Source: Verrucomicrobiaceae bacterium
GTDB taxonomy: Bacteria; Verrucomicrobiota; Verrucomicrobiia; Verrucomicrobiales; Verrucomicrobiaceae
Assembly (NCBI GenBank): GCA_016713035.1
Contig: JADJPW010000001.1
Coordinates: 620,001 to 684,000 of the forward strand
Reading direction: 5' to 3'
DNA: 64,000 nt
Shown: positions 18,180 to 26,550 of the stretch, piece by piece
Layout of the letters: every line of letters begins with the position of its first letter
Position numbering within the stretch: position 1 is the stretch's first letter
Notes under the pieces: model-generated
Told to the model about the DNA's origin: nothing
Seen by the model: only the letters and a program-made list of their open reading frames with translations
The model's database searches: none
Position numbers and translations under genes: made by a program

Positions 18180-19298
18180 ATGTCCGCACGTCTTGCCCGC
18201 TTCGAGATGCCGAACCGCCTCGTGAAAAACGAAGCCACGGCCACCGAAACCTACGCCCAGTTCGTCGCCGAGCCTTTTGACAAAGGTTACGGTCACACCA
18301 TCGGCAACTCCATCCGCCGCGTCCTGCTTTCCTCCCTGGAAGGTGCCTCCATCACTTCCGTGAAAATTCGCGGTGTGGAGCATGAGTTCTCCACCCTCCC
18401 TGGCATCGTCGAAGACGTCGTCCAGATCGTCCTCAATCTGAAGAAGATCAAATTCCGCCACAACAGCGAAAACAAAGAGCCCCGCCTGCTCTCCATCCTG
18501 GTGGACCGCGCTGGCGTCGTCACTGCGGGTGACATCAAAGAGGACAATCACTTTGAAGTGATCAACAAAGACCAGGTCATCTGCACCATCGACAAAAAGA
18601 CCAAATTTGAGGCCGAATTCGAAGTCCGCGTGGGCCGTGGTTTCTCCACCTGGGAAGAAAACAAGCGCCAGGACACCCCCATCGGCGTCATCCCCATCGA
18701 CAGCATCTACAGCCCTGTCACCCGCGTCAAATACGCCGTCGAAACCACCCGCGTCGGTCAAAACACCGACTATGACAAGCTCGTGCTCGACGTGTGGACC
18801 GATGGCCGCATCACTCCGCAGGATGCCCTTCTCCAATCCGCCGCCATCCTCCGCCACCACCTCGACGTCTTCGTCAACTACGACGACAAAGCCATCGAGT
18901 TCGAGGCCGCACCAGAAGCCCAGAGCGAGGAAAACGCCGAGCTGCGCAAGCTCCTCAACATGAGCGTCAACGAGATCGAGCTCTCCGTCCGTGCCGCGAA
19001 CTGCCTCAACAACGCCAACATCACCAGCGTGGGCCAGCTCGCCATGAAGACCGAGTCCGAGATGCTGCGCTACCGCAACTTCGGCAAGAAATCCCTCACC
19101 GAGATCAAGGAAAAGCTCGCCGAGCTGGGTCTGTCTCTCGGCATGAAGTTCGACCCTGCCCTCCTGGAGCCCATCCCTGGTGGCGTCAGCCTCCTGGCTC
19201 GCAGCAGCATGATCGCAGAAGACGAGGACGACCTCGCCGACGCCGCCGGCTTCACCAAGCTCGTGGACAGCAACTTCAGCGACGACGAAGACGAGTAA
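18180..19298 (+). CDS. rpoA: DNA-directed RNA polymerase subunit alpha
   Basis: 372 residues. The N-terminal dimerisation domain shows the typical EPFDKGYGHTIGNSIRRVLL and LEGASITSVKIRGVEHEFST; the C-terminal domain has LSVRAANCLNNANITSVGQL and RYRNFGKKSLTEIKEKL, the helix-hairpin-helix surface that contacts UP elements and activators. An acidic tail of about 45 residues follows the usual end, longer than in Escherichia coli (329 residues). The ATG at 18180 is 21 bases after a GGAGGT-containing stretch too far away to be an ideal ribosome site. rplQ follows, the conserved alpha-operon order. Confidence 0.97.
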   Translation: MSARLARFEMPNRLVKNEATATETYAQFVAEPFDKGYGHTIGNSIRRVLLSSLEGASITSVKIRGVEHEFSTLPGIVEDVVQIVLNLKKIKFRHNSENKEPRLLSILVDRAGVVTAGDIKEDNHFEVINKDQVICTIDKKTKFEAEFEVRVGRGFSTWEENKRQDTPIGVIPIDSIYSPVTRVKYAVETTRVGQNTDYDKLVLDVWTDGRITPQDALLQSAAILRHHLDVFVNYDDKAIEFEAAPEAQSEENAELRKLLNMSVNEIELSVRAANCLNNANITSVGQLAMKTESEMLRYRNFGKKSLTEIKEKLAELGLSLGMKFDPALLEPIPGGVSLLARSSMIAEDEDDLADAAGFTKLVDSNFSDDEDE

Positions 19299-19364
19299 TC
19301 ACACCCGCACCCGCAAACCACCCCTCACATAGATCACTTAGAAAAGGAAAGACTGTAACAGGAC

Positions 19365-19913
19365 ATGAAACACGGAAGGAAAACCATCAAACTCCAGCGC
19401 AAGCAGGACCACCGCGACGCTTTGCTGATGAATCTCGTGTGCTCACTCATCGAGCACCGTCGCATCCGCACCACGCTCGCCAAAGCCAAGGCCGTGCGCC
19501 CCTTTGCCGAAAAAATGGTCACACTCGGCAAAAACGGCACGCTGCATGATCGCCGCAACGCCATCAGCTACCTCCGCCACCCCAAAGTGGTGAAAGTGCT
19601 GTTTGACGAGATCGCCACGGCATCCAAAGACCGCAACGGAGGCTACACCCGCATCACCAAGCTCGGCCAACGCCGCACCGACTCCGCCCCGATGGCCTAC
19701 ATCGAATGGGTGGACGCCTTTGTGCCAAAATCCGCCGCTGCCCCTGCTGCTGAGCCTGAAGGCGAAGCCGCTCCAGAAGGCGAAGAAGCCGCTGCCGCCG
19801 CACCCGCCAAAAAGAAAGCTCCGGCCAAGAAAAAAGCCGCTGCTGCTGAAGGCGAAGAGGCTCCTAAAAAGAAGCCAGCCGCTAAAAAAGCCGCCAAGAA
19901 GAAGGAAGACTAA
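19365..19913 (+). CDS. rplQ: 50S ribosomal protein L17
   Basis: 182 residues. The first about 120 are the conserved L17 fold (MKHGRKTIKLQRKQDHRDAL, LIEHRRIRTTLAKAKAVRP, YTRITKLGQRRTDSAPMAYI). The rest is a low-complexity Ala/Lys/Glu/Pro tail with repeated PAKKK and EGEE blocks, absent from most bacterial L17. A ribosome site (AGGA) sits 4-7 bases before ATG. It is 66 bases downstream of rpoA and ends in an intrinsic terminator. Confidence 0.97.
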   Translation: MKHGRKTIKLQRKQDHRDALLMNLVCSLIEHRRIRTTLAKAKAVRPFAEKMVTLGKNGTLHDRRNAISYLRHPKVVKVLFDEIATASKDRNGGYTRITKLGQRRTDSAPMAYIEWVDAFVPKSAAAPAAEPEGEAAPEGEEAAAAAPAKKKAPAKKKAAAAEGEEAPKKKPAAKKAAKKKED

Positions 19914-19946
19914 TCCCTCCCTCTTAGCAGACCCCATCCACAACAG

Positions 19947-19981
19947 CGCGGGAGCCCTTCAAACGGCTCCCGCGTTTTTTT
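19947..19981 (+). terminator. intrinsic terminator after rplQ
   Basis: A perfect 10-bp stem, cgcgggagcc (19947-19956) with ggctcccgcg (19965-19974), an 8-base loop and a run of seven T. It ends the rpoA-rplQ unit. Confidence 0.92.
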
Positions 19982-20144
19982 GCACCCACAATTCAGGGGA
20001 GGCCAGCAGATTATCTCAGAAACCCAATCTGTGGGCTTCCCTGAATCTTGTATGTGGAGCAGTCCTGATTCCTGGCTGCGGGAGAATTTCTGGAACTTAT
20101 TTCGGGAGATCGCAGAGGTGCGCAGAGATGAATGTCATCTAAGC

Positions 20145-20618
20145 TTATGCTTTTGCCTGCTTCTCAGGTTCGGCAGCTAAGTGACATTCCATGCCACACG
20201 GTGGTGCGTCCGTGGGTACCTCGACCTCGGGGGCTGTGTCACTCACCGTGATCGGCAGCAGGGAGCGATACAGGCTGCCGGGGCGGCCTTTGCGCACCTC
20301 ATGCACGACGGCGTGGCCTTGGCGGATCATGCGATTGAGGAAGGTCTTCACCTCTTTGTCACCCGGCCAGCGCTGGGTGAGGGCCTTCACGCGGCTTTAG
20401 AAGTCCTGCGGAGCAAAAGGGCGGCCTCCGGTCGCGGCGAGGCATTCCTTCAGCACCTCCTCACGCGGGCGTTCGGGTGCTTTCGTCGTGAAAACGGGCG
20501 TGGCAGCCATCACCGCCACAGCAGGCTGCGGCACGCTCAAAGGGCTGCTGCCGCTGCTACCGAGCTGGAGCTCCTCCAGCAGTGCCCGCACCTTCCGCAC
20601 TATCTCCAGGTCCGCCAT
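20145..20618 (-). pseudogene. small hypothetical protein, interrupted by an in-frame stop
   Basis: From ATG 20618 the protein reads MADLEIVRKVRALLEELQLG, then a Pro/Ala linker, and stops at TAA (20397-20399) after APQDF. The same frame continues without a break, SRVKALTQRWPGDKEVKTFL, NRMIRQGHAVVHEVRKGRPG, SLYRSLLP, to 20145. A single change (AAA to TAA) would explain the stop. The continuation looks like a small winged-helix or DNA-binding module. The full product would be 157 residues. An internal ATG at 20390 could restart the second half. It lies downstream of the CHAT-STAND gene in the same direction, 277 bases away. Function unknown. Confidence 0.5.
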
Positions 20619-20894
20619 GAGCTTTGCCTCCAGCTTCGCCAGAGCATCCGGGTGAGATCAGCCGCAGTCATGCCGCAAAGGATGTCTATTGCAAATGGAA
20701 GGCTATTGAGCCAGTCGTAAAACCTCTGCGGAACTCTGCGGCCTCTGCGGTTCAATCCGTGGGCTACCGCCGAGAGCGCAGAGTTCCGCAGAGTGAAAAA
20801 ACGGAGGAACAGAGGGGTTTTGCAACTGGCTTTATTGGAATGCTGAATGACACATGCGCTGCCGCTTCCAGCTCAGACCCGGCGAGAGTCCCTT
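20619..20894. other. intergenic stretch with a 17-bp inverted repeat, no gene
   Basis: It separates the interrupted small gene from the CHAT-STAND gene. It contains the perfect inverted repeat described at 20724-20793 and no coding frame with protein-like content. Confidence 0.5.
20724..20793. repeat. 17-bp perfect inverted repeat with 36-bp spacer
   Basis: ctctgcggaactctgcg (20724-20740) is the exact complement of 20777-20793. The left arm also contains internal ctctgcgg direct repeats. Related degenerate words (gcagaggtgcgcagag) occur near 20110. It looks like a dispersed palindromic repeat and may form a long hairpin in the 3' region of the CHAT-STAND transcript. Confidence 0.65.
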
Positions 20895-23800
20895 TTACGA
20901 CGCTTGTGCTCTCCAGTGCTCCAGAATGGCTTCGGTGTATGCGATCTCCCGCGCCCAACCGAGCTTTTGAAAACCAGCCAAGGATCGTTCCAGGATCGCG
21001 AGTCCTTTCTGCTGCTCTCCAGCGGCGCAGAGGAGCCGCCCGAGATCCAATCCCACGAAACTGATGCCGTCGAGGCGGCCAAGTTGGAGATTGATGGCAT
21101 AAGAAGCAGCTAAGTGCTCATAGGCCGCCTGCCACTCCTGCTTTTCGACTTCGATTTTCGCGATCGACCAGAGGGCATTCGCCTCGCCATCCCTATCGCC
21201 CAGTTCCTCGAAGATGCCCAGCCTCTCCTGGTGCAAGGCCAGCGCCGCGTCCACCTCGCCCTTGTCGGCGCGAATCCGCGCGATGTCGCCCAAGGTCACC
21301 GCTCGCTCGCGCTTGTCGCCCAAGCCCTCGAAGATGCCCAGCATCTCCAGGTGCAAGGCCAGCGCCGCGTCCACCTCGCCCTTGGCGGCGCGAATCCGCG
21401 CGATGTCGCCCAAGGTCACCGCTCGCGAGCGCTTGTCGCCCAAGCCCTCGTATACCTCCAGCTCTTCCTGGTGCAAGGCCAGCGCCGCGTCCACCTCGCC
21501 CTTCTTGGCGCGAATCCGCGCGATGTCGCCCAAGGTCACCGCCCGCGAGCGCTTGTCGCCCAAGCCCTCGAAGATGCCCAGCATCTCCTGTTGCAAGGCC
21601 AGCGCCGCGTCCACCTCGCCCTTGGCGGCGCGAATCCGCGCGATGTCGCCCAAAACGACCGCCTTTTCGCGCCCCTGAGGCAGCAAAGCATCGGCGGCTT
21701 GGAAGTGTTTCAATGCCTCGTCTGGCCGACCTTGCTGAACCAAAGCGCGTGCATGAGTGATCAGCGTCGCCGCGTGGTCGATGCCGCCAGTCGAGTGGCC
21801 GTCACTGAGACTCTGGAGTGCTCGTTCAAGCAAACCGCCCGCTTTTTGGACATCTCCCACCTGCGTGAGCCTCTCCGCAGCCGTGCGCAGCAAATCAACA
21901 GAGGCCGCTACTCCTGCCTGATCCAAAATTTCCATCACCTGTGCCGCCCAAGCGGCGGCGAGTTTGTATTCGAATTGCTGAGCCAAAAAACGTAAGGCAC
22001 CCGCTACGCAGGCAACAAGAACACGCGGCTGCTGGGCCAGCAGAGCGAGGCGTGTCAGTTCAAAGCTCTGGAGGGAGCCATGCTCCTCGTTTCCACCTTC
22101 TGCACCCCAGCACTCGAAGAGGGACTCCACGCTGACGGTGGTGAGGTTGATGTTTTCTTCATCGGTCAATTCACCGGCCAGGGGCTTCACGAGAGCGTTC
22201 AGGGCCAGGGCGCGTTGCTGGTGGTCATGCAGGTCTTCAAAGACCTCCCAGAGACCGAGGGCGAGTAGGCGGGGGATGGCGTGCTCGTCTGCGCCGACGG
22301 CGGTGGCGAGGGTTTGCATCACGGGGACTGGCACCGGAAGCTGGAAGAGGGTGGAGGCACGCAGCAGCTCACGTGCAGGCGCAGTCAGGAGGCCGATGAG
22401 GGAATGAATGGCGAGATTTTCCAAGAACTGCCGAACGCGGTCTTCCTCCGGTGACTGACCGGTCTGGGAATACGTCTCCATCTGCTCCAAGCAGGCATCG
22501 CACTTCGGCGGGGACTCCAGGCAGAGGCTGTGGAGCAGGTCTTGCAGGCCAGGATTGCCCTGGGCGGCAGCGGTGATGCGCTCCAGGCGATCCACCAGGG
22601 CGGGAAGGTTTTGCTGCTGCGTGAGGGTGAGTGCGGTCTGCTGGCGCAGCTTGGCCCAGAGCTGTTTGCGGGATTCGCGGCCGGTCATGCCGTGCAGCGG
22701 CACTTTCAGTAGGCGATCCGTCATTTCCTGGCCGCTGCTATCTAGCAGGCTGAACTCGTAGCGGCAGGTGAAGAGCAGGCGGGAGTCGGTCTCTGCCGTT
22801 TGAAAGGCACGGATGAGGCTGCGGAGGGCGGGGACAAGCTCCGACTTTAACCGATGAGGGGCATCCGCTACGGCCTCCAAGGCCTGCTCGAAGTCATCGA
22901 CGATGAGCAGCACGGGACGCGTGCCGGGCTTCTCTTGGCAGCAAGGCCCCTCTAGCAGTGCGGGGAGGGCGGGAAGGAGCAAGGCGGCATCCTGCTCCAC
23001 ACGCGGCAGCCAGTCGCTCACCAGTGCTGTGACCTCCGGTGTGCTGATGCGCTCGCGGAAGGCACTCAAGATGGAAGCGGCATCATAACGGCCAAAGAGT
23101 ACCAGCACCTCATGCGTGTGCTCCAGCCGCCGCGCCACACGGGCAGCGAGGCTGGACTTCCCCTGGCGGCCCATGCCATGGATGATAACACCAGCATGGC
23201 GCTGGGCGGAAGACGCACGGAACTCACGCAAAAGAGTCTGCACCTCTCGCCGACGGCCCACAAACTCCGCCTCACCAGCGACGGGCACTTTTTGGCCTTT
23301 CACGTCGAGGAAGGTCTTCGCCGCCTGGCCGCGACCCATGAGTCGATGGGGGCCGCCCGCTGTGGCAAACACGCCACCGCCTTTCGCCTCCAGGTACAGC
23401 CGCGCGAGATGCCAGTCCCGCGCGGCAGGGCTGCCATCCGGCGACTCGGGCAGGCTGTCATGATCGGCTAAAGCCAAGCGAGCGGAACCGAATGCCTGCG
23501 CTAGCTCCATGCCCTCCGAGAGCTGCCGCAGCAGGAGCGATGAAAACAGCGCGGCCTCATGATCCAGCACTGGCGCAGCCCAACCGAGCACGGCCCGTGC
23601 TCCCAAGCGCACGAGCGACTGGGCCAGCGAATCGAGCACGGCATGGGACTCCGCCGTCTGGCAGGCGGAAAGAAACAGCAGCCGTGGATGATGCGCGGCG
23701 AGCCGCTGGCTGAGCTTCGCCGCAGTGACGTAGGCCACATCACCCACCTCGTCCTCCAGCAGCAGGCCCGGCTCTGGCTGCAAACTGCCATGGCAGGAAA

Positions 23801-24419
23801 TCTGCACCACCTCTGGCTGCTCCCGCGCCACGCAGGCGGCTAGCAGATCGAGCGTGCCACTCTCCTCGACCACGAGATCGAGGCCGAGGCCCTTCGTCGC
23901 ATCCAAGATGGCTGTTTCCTCGTCCTCGTAGTTCAGATTATCCGCCCCATGGGGTGCGGCGGCCATGAAAACCACGCCCAGACGATGCGGCGCAGCAGGA
24001 GAAGGCGTCTGCGCTTTGCCAATGCGGCGAATCACCGTCAGGCCGACATCCGCGCGAAGTGCGAGGTGCTGCCCATGCAGCGCCAGCAGCTCCCAAGGCG
24101 CATCCAGGAAGGCTCGCGCCTTTTCCGAGCTATCCAGCTTCCCCACGATCATCTCCACGATCATCGGCGCACTACCCGCCTCCAGTACTCGCGTGGCCTG
24201 GCCCGTGCTGCCCTCCAGCCAAGTGGTCATCTGCTGCCCCAGCGCCAACAAACCGGCTGCGTTATCCTTTTTCGCCAGTGCGAGATGCTGCGCCGCCCAC
24301 TCGCGTAGCTGCTTCACTGCAATGTCATCCAAACGAATGTCCTCTGACACATGGCCCGCTGGGCAGCGAAGTTGGATGAATTCACCTTCGAGTAGGAGCG
24401 TGGCATGGGGAGTGATCAT
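20895..24419 (-). CDS. CHAT protease - STAND NTPase - TPR protein
   Basis: 1174 residues from ATG 24419 (MITPHATLLLEGEFIQLRCP); a TTG at 24464 would add 15. Residues about 80-345 form a CHAT caspase-like protease: VVQISCHGSL gives the catalytic His (about 210) and LLFLSACQTAES the Cys (about 253). Residues about 375-900 form a NACHT/NB-ARC-like STAND module: Walker A IIHGMGRQGKSS (about 415-423), Walker B VLLIVDDFEQ (about 504-509) and LLFTCRYEFSL. The C-terminus is TPR repeats, four of which are nearly identical 40-residue units. Such a layout pairs a sensor with ATP-driven oligomerisation and a protease effector, as in NLR-like bacterial immune proteins. A defence role is inferred; no phage-related neighbour proves it. 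Confidence 0.85.
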   Translation of the reverse strand: MITPHATLLLEGEFIQLRCPAGHVSEDIRLDDIAVKQLREWAAQHLALAKKDNAAGLLALGQQMTTWLEGSTGQATRVLEAGSAPMIVEMIVGKLDSSEKARAFLDAPWELLALHGQHLALRADVGLTVIRRIGKAQTPSPAAPHRLGVVFMAAAPHGADNLNYEDEETAILDATKGLGLDLVVEESGTLDLLAACVAREQPEVVQISCHGSLQPEPGLLLEDEVGDVAYVTAAKLSQRLAAHHPRLLFLSACQTAESHAVLDSLAQSLVRLGARAVLGWAAPVLDHEAALFSSLLLRQLSEGMELAQAFGSARLALADHDSLPESPDGSPAARDWHLARLYLEAKGGGVFATAGGPHRLMGRGQAAKTFLDVKGQKVPVAGEAEFVGRRREVQTLLREFRASSAQRHAGVIIHGMGRQGKSSLAARVARRLEHTHEVLVLFGRYDAASILSAFRERISTPEVTALVSDWLPRVEQDAALLLPALPALLEGPCCQEKPGTRPVLLIVDDFEQALEAVADAPHRLKSELVPALRSLIRAFQTAETDSRLLFTCRYEFSLLDSSGQEMTDRLLKVPLHGMTGRESRKQLWAKLRQQTALTLTQQQNLPALVDRLERITAAAQGNPGLQDLLHSLCLESPPKCDACLEQMETYSQTGQSPEEDRVRQFLENLAIHSLIGLLTAPARELLRASTLFQLPVPVPVMQTLATAVGADEHAIPRLLALGLWEVFEDLHDHQQRALALNALVKPLAGELTDEENINLTTVSVESLFECWGAEGGNEEHGSLQSFELTRLALLAQQPRVLVACVAGALRFLAQQFEYKLAAAWAAQVMEILDQAGVAASVDLLRTAAERLTQVGDVQKAGGLLERALQSLSDGHSTGGIDHAATLITHARALVQQGRPDEALKHFQAADALLPQGREKAVVLGDIARIRAAKGEVDAALALQQEMLGIFEGLGDKRSRAVTLGDIARIRAKKGEVDAALALHQEELEVYEGLGDKRSRAVTLGDIARIRAAKGEVDAALALHLEMLGIFEGLGDKRERAVTLGDIARIRADKGEVDAALALHQERLGIFEELGDRDGEANALWSIAKIEVEKQEWQAAYEHLAASYAINLQLGRLDGISFVGLDLGRLLCAAGEQQKGLAILERSLAGFQKLGWAREIAYTEAILEHWRAQAS
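21200..21660 (-). repeat. four near-identical 120-bp repeats inside the TPR region
   Basis: The block beginning at 21241 recurs with exactly 120-bp spacing at 21361, 21481 and 21601, with only a few substitutions. It encodes 40-residue units such as AVTLGDIARIRAAKGEVDAA. DNA-level identity well above what protein conservation needs indicates recent duplication or gene conversion, and lets copy number change by recombination without breaking frame. Confidence 0.88.
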
Positions 24420-24420
24420 G

Positions 24421-24438
24421 AGGATGCTCACGCATCCT
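24421..24438. promoter_or_regulatory. small hairpin directly upstream of the CHAT-STAND start
   Basis: aggatgc-tcac-gcatcct forms a 7-bp stem ending two bases before the ATG at 24419 on the minus strand. It overlaps the place a ribosome site should be, and no Shine-Dalgarno is visible. It could be an operator or a translational control hairpin. Confidence 0.35.
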
Positions 24439-24532
24439 AGCGAAAGATCAGGGAATGCCAGCAATAGCTAGCGGGAGTACGAGGGACAGTCTCCCGCGAG
24501 ACGCGGCAGACAGCACGCGAGGACGCGTGCGC

Positions 24533-24649
24533 TCCGTTCTCCAGATCCAAATCGCCACCGGCAAACTCATCTGGGGCGCGGGAACGGACACCAACATCGA
24601 ACTCGCCTCGATCAAAGCCGTGCTCAGCGCGGTGAATCGGGCGGGGTGA
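24533..24649 (+). pseudogene. C-terminal remnant of a 2-isopropylmalate synthase-like gene
   Basis: The frame reads SVLQIQIATGKLIWGAGTDT followed by NIELASIKAVLSAVNRAG and a stop. This resembles the last strand-helix unit of LeuA regulatory domains (..G.GTDTNI..AS.KA.LSA.NR). No catalytic TIM-barrel domain precedes it; upstream is unrelated sequence and the start of the CHAT-STAND gene. It is probably a fragment left by a rearrangement. Confidence 0.45.
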
Positions 24650-24852
24650 CGCATTTTGTTTCTACACCTCGCCTCATCGGGATTTGTTTTTTACCGTTAT
24701 GATGAGGCTCATCCCCAACCATTTCGAGAGAAGGTCTGCCAGCGTTTCATTCGCGGTTTATGTCTATTCGAACCACAGAGGGAATACACAAATCATGAAG
24801 GCTCGGCCCCTCGCGCTTGCCTTTTCGCTCGGTGAGCGGCTATGCTCGCGGC
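24650..24852. other. intergenic, nothing coding; dispersed-repeat remnant
   Basis: About 200 bases ahead of the gamma-glutamyltransferase gene. It contains cgaaccacagagggaatac (24770-24788), a word resembling dispersed repeats of the cacagagg type seen in many bacterial genomes. A promoter for the downstream gene presumably lies here but cannot be placed with confidence. Confidence 0.35.
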
Positions 24853-26514
24853 ATGAGAACGATCCTCTCGCTGTTTTTCCTCTCGGCATCGCTGCTCGCA
24901 GCGGCGGAGAGTGCCTACAAGCAACACGCTGTCGCCACGGTGCACCCGCTGGCCACACAGGCGGCGCTGGAAGTCTTTGAGAAAGGCGGCAACGCCATCG
25001 ACGCTGCCGTCGCCGCCGGTTTGACGCTCGGCGTCGTCGATGGGTATAACTCCGGCATCGGCGGTGGCTGCTTTTTTGTCATCCACGCGGCGGATGGCAC
25101 CATCACCTGCATCGACGGACGCGAGATGGCACCAGCGGCAGCACATCGCGACATGTACCTCATCGGTGGCAAGCTCGATGAAGAGGCGAGCAAGACCGGT
25201 GCGCTCGCATCTGGCGTGCCGGGCTATCTCATGGCCTGTGAAGCGGCTCGGAAAAAACACGGTCGCCTGCCGCTAGCGGACTTGCTGCTGCCCGCCGCGC
25301 AGATCGCGGATAGAGGTTTCCCCATTGATGCCGTGTATGCGCGGAAGCTCGCCGCTACCGCGTCGAAGCTCGCTCGTTTCCCCGCATCTGCCGCCATCTT
25401 CCTGCGCGATGGCAAGCCGCTCGCCGTGGGCGACACGCTGGTGCAGCGCGATCTTGCGGCGACGTATCGTGCCATCGCACAGCATGGTATCACGTGGTTT
25501 TACGAGGGGAACTTTGCCCAGCGAGCCGCAGAGTGGATGCGCGAAAATGGCGGCATCATGACCGTGGCCGATTTGGCTGCGTATCGTGCCCCCGAGCGCG
25601 AACCGGTGCGCAGCAGCTATCGCGGGCATCAGCTCATCACCATGCCGCCGCCGAGTAGTGGTGGGGTGCATGTGGCGCAGATTTTGCACACGCTGGAGCA
25701 TTTTCCTATTCGCACGCTGGATGTCGCGACGCGTGTCCACGTCATCACGGAGGCGATGAAGCTCGCTTTCGCGGATCGCGCTCATTGGCTCGGTGATCCC
25801 GACTTTGCCAAAGTGCCGCGTGGCCTCGTCGATCCGGCTTACGCAGCCGATTTGGCCCGTAAAATCGACCCCGAGCACTCCACGAAGGTTTCCGGTCATG
25901 GAATGCCTCCGCACTGGGAGGGCGATGTTTTCGGCAAACACACCACTTTCCTCTGCACCGCCGATAAAGAGGGAAATTGGGTCGCTCTCAATCAAACCAT
26001 CAACACCTCCTTCGGCAGCAAAGTCGTCATTCCCGGCACCGGCGTGCTCATGAATGATGAGATGGACGATTTCGCCGTGCAGCCCGGCGTGCCGAATGCC
26101 TTCAAACTCATCGGTGCAGAGGCGAACGCCGTCGCCCCCGGCAAACGCCCCCTCAGTAGCATGAGTCCCACGATCGTGCTCAAAGACGGACGCCCCATCC
26201 TCGTCACCGGTGCCGCTGGTGGCCCGACGATCATCACGCAGGCGCTGCTGCTCATCACGCACGTGCTGGATGATGGACTCACGCCTGGGGAGGCACTCTC
26301 CCGCCCGCGTTTTCATCACCAGTGGAACCCCGACGAGCTCAAGATCGAAAAAGCCTTCGGCGCAGACGTTTTCGCCGATCTCAAAAAACGCGGACACCGC
26401 CTCGCGCCATCGGAAGGCTTCGGTGCCTGCCAAGCCATCTCCTTCGATGCTGAGACAAAAACCTTCCTCCCAGCTCACGATCCCCGTGTGCCTGGGAAAG
26501 CCGGTGGTCGCTGA
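24853..26514 (+). CDS. ggt: gamma-glutamyltranspeptidase, exported
   Basis: 553 residues from ATG 24853, which gives a signal peptide (MRTILSLFFLSASLLAAAES). The small-subunit nucleophile threonine is in DVFGKHTTFLCTADKEGNWV, where the precursor self-cleaves; GGNAIDAAVAAGLTLGVVDG and SGIGGGCFF near the start and PGKRPLSSMSPTIV late are family hallmarks. It transfers or hydrolyses the gamma-glutamyl group of glutathione and related amides in the periplasm. It converges with the cca gene, with 36 bases between stops. Confidence 0.92.
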   Translation: MRTILSLFFLSASLLAAAESAYKQHAVATVHPLATQAALEVFEKGGNAIDAAVAAGLTLGVVDGYNSGIGGGCFFVIHAADGTITCIDGREMAPAAAHRDMYLIGGKLDEEASKTGALASGVPGYLMACEAARKKHGRLPLADLLLPAAQIADRGFPIDAVYARKLAATASKLARFPASAAIFLRDGKPLAVGDTLVQRDLAATYRAIAQHGITWFYEGNFAQRAAEWMRENGGIMTVADLAAYRAPEREPVRSSYRGHQLITMPPPSSGGVHVAQILHTLEHFPIRTLDVATRVHVITEAMKLAFADRAHWLGDPDFAKVPRGLVDPAYAADLARKIDPEHSTKVSGHGMPPHWEGDVFGKHTTFLCTADKEGNWVALNQTINTSFGSKVVIPGTGVLMNDEMDDFAVQPGVPNAFKLIGAEANAVAPGKRPLSSMSPTIVLKDGRPILVTGAAGGPTIITQALLLITHVLDDGLTPGEALSRPRFHHQWNPDELKIEKAFGADVFADLKKRGHRLAPSEGFGACQAISFDAETKTFLPAHDPRVPGKAGGR

Positions 26515-26550
26515 AAAGGACCACATGGACCCGTTTGACTGTTTTGCCTC

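Noticed and set aside
18129..18180. GGAGGT as the rpoA ribosome-binding site
   Set aside because: It lies about 25 bases before the start codon, too far for normal initiation.
19980..20890. Gasdermin or other pore-forming partner next to the CHAT protease
   Set aside because: The only nearby frame is the small interrupted gene, which lacks gasdermin length and features.
25273..26526. 417-codon minus-strand ORF
   Set aside because: It is the antisense shadow of gamma-glutamyltranspeptidase.
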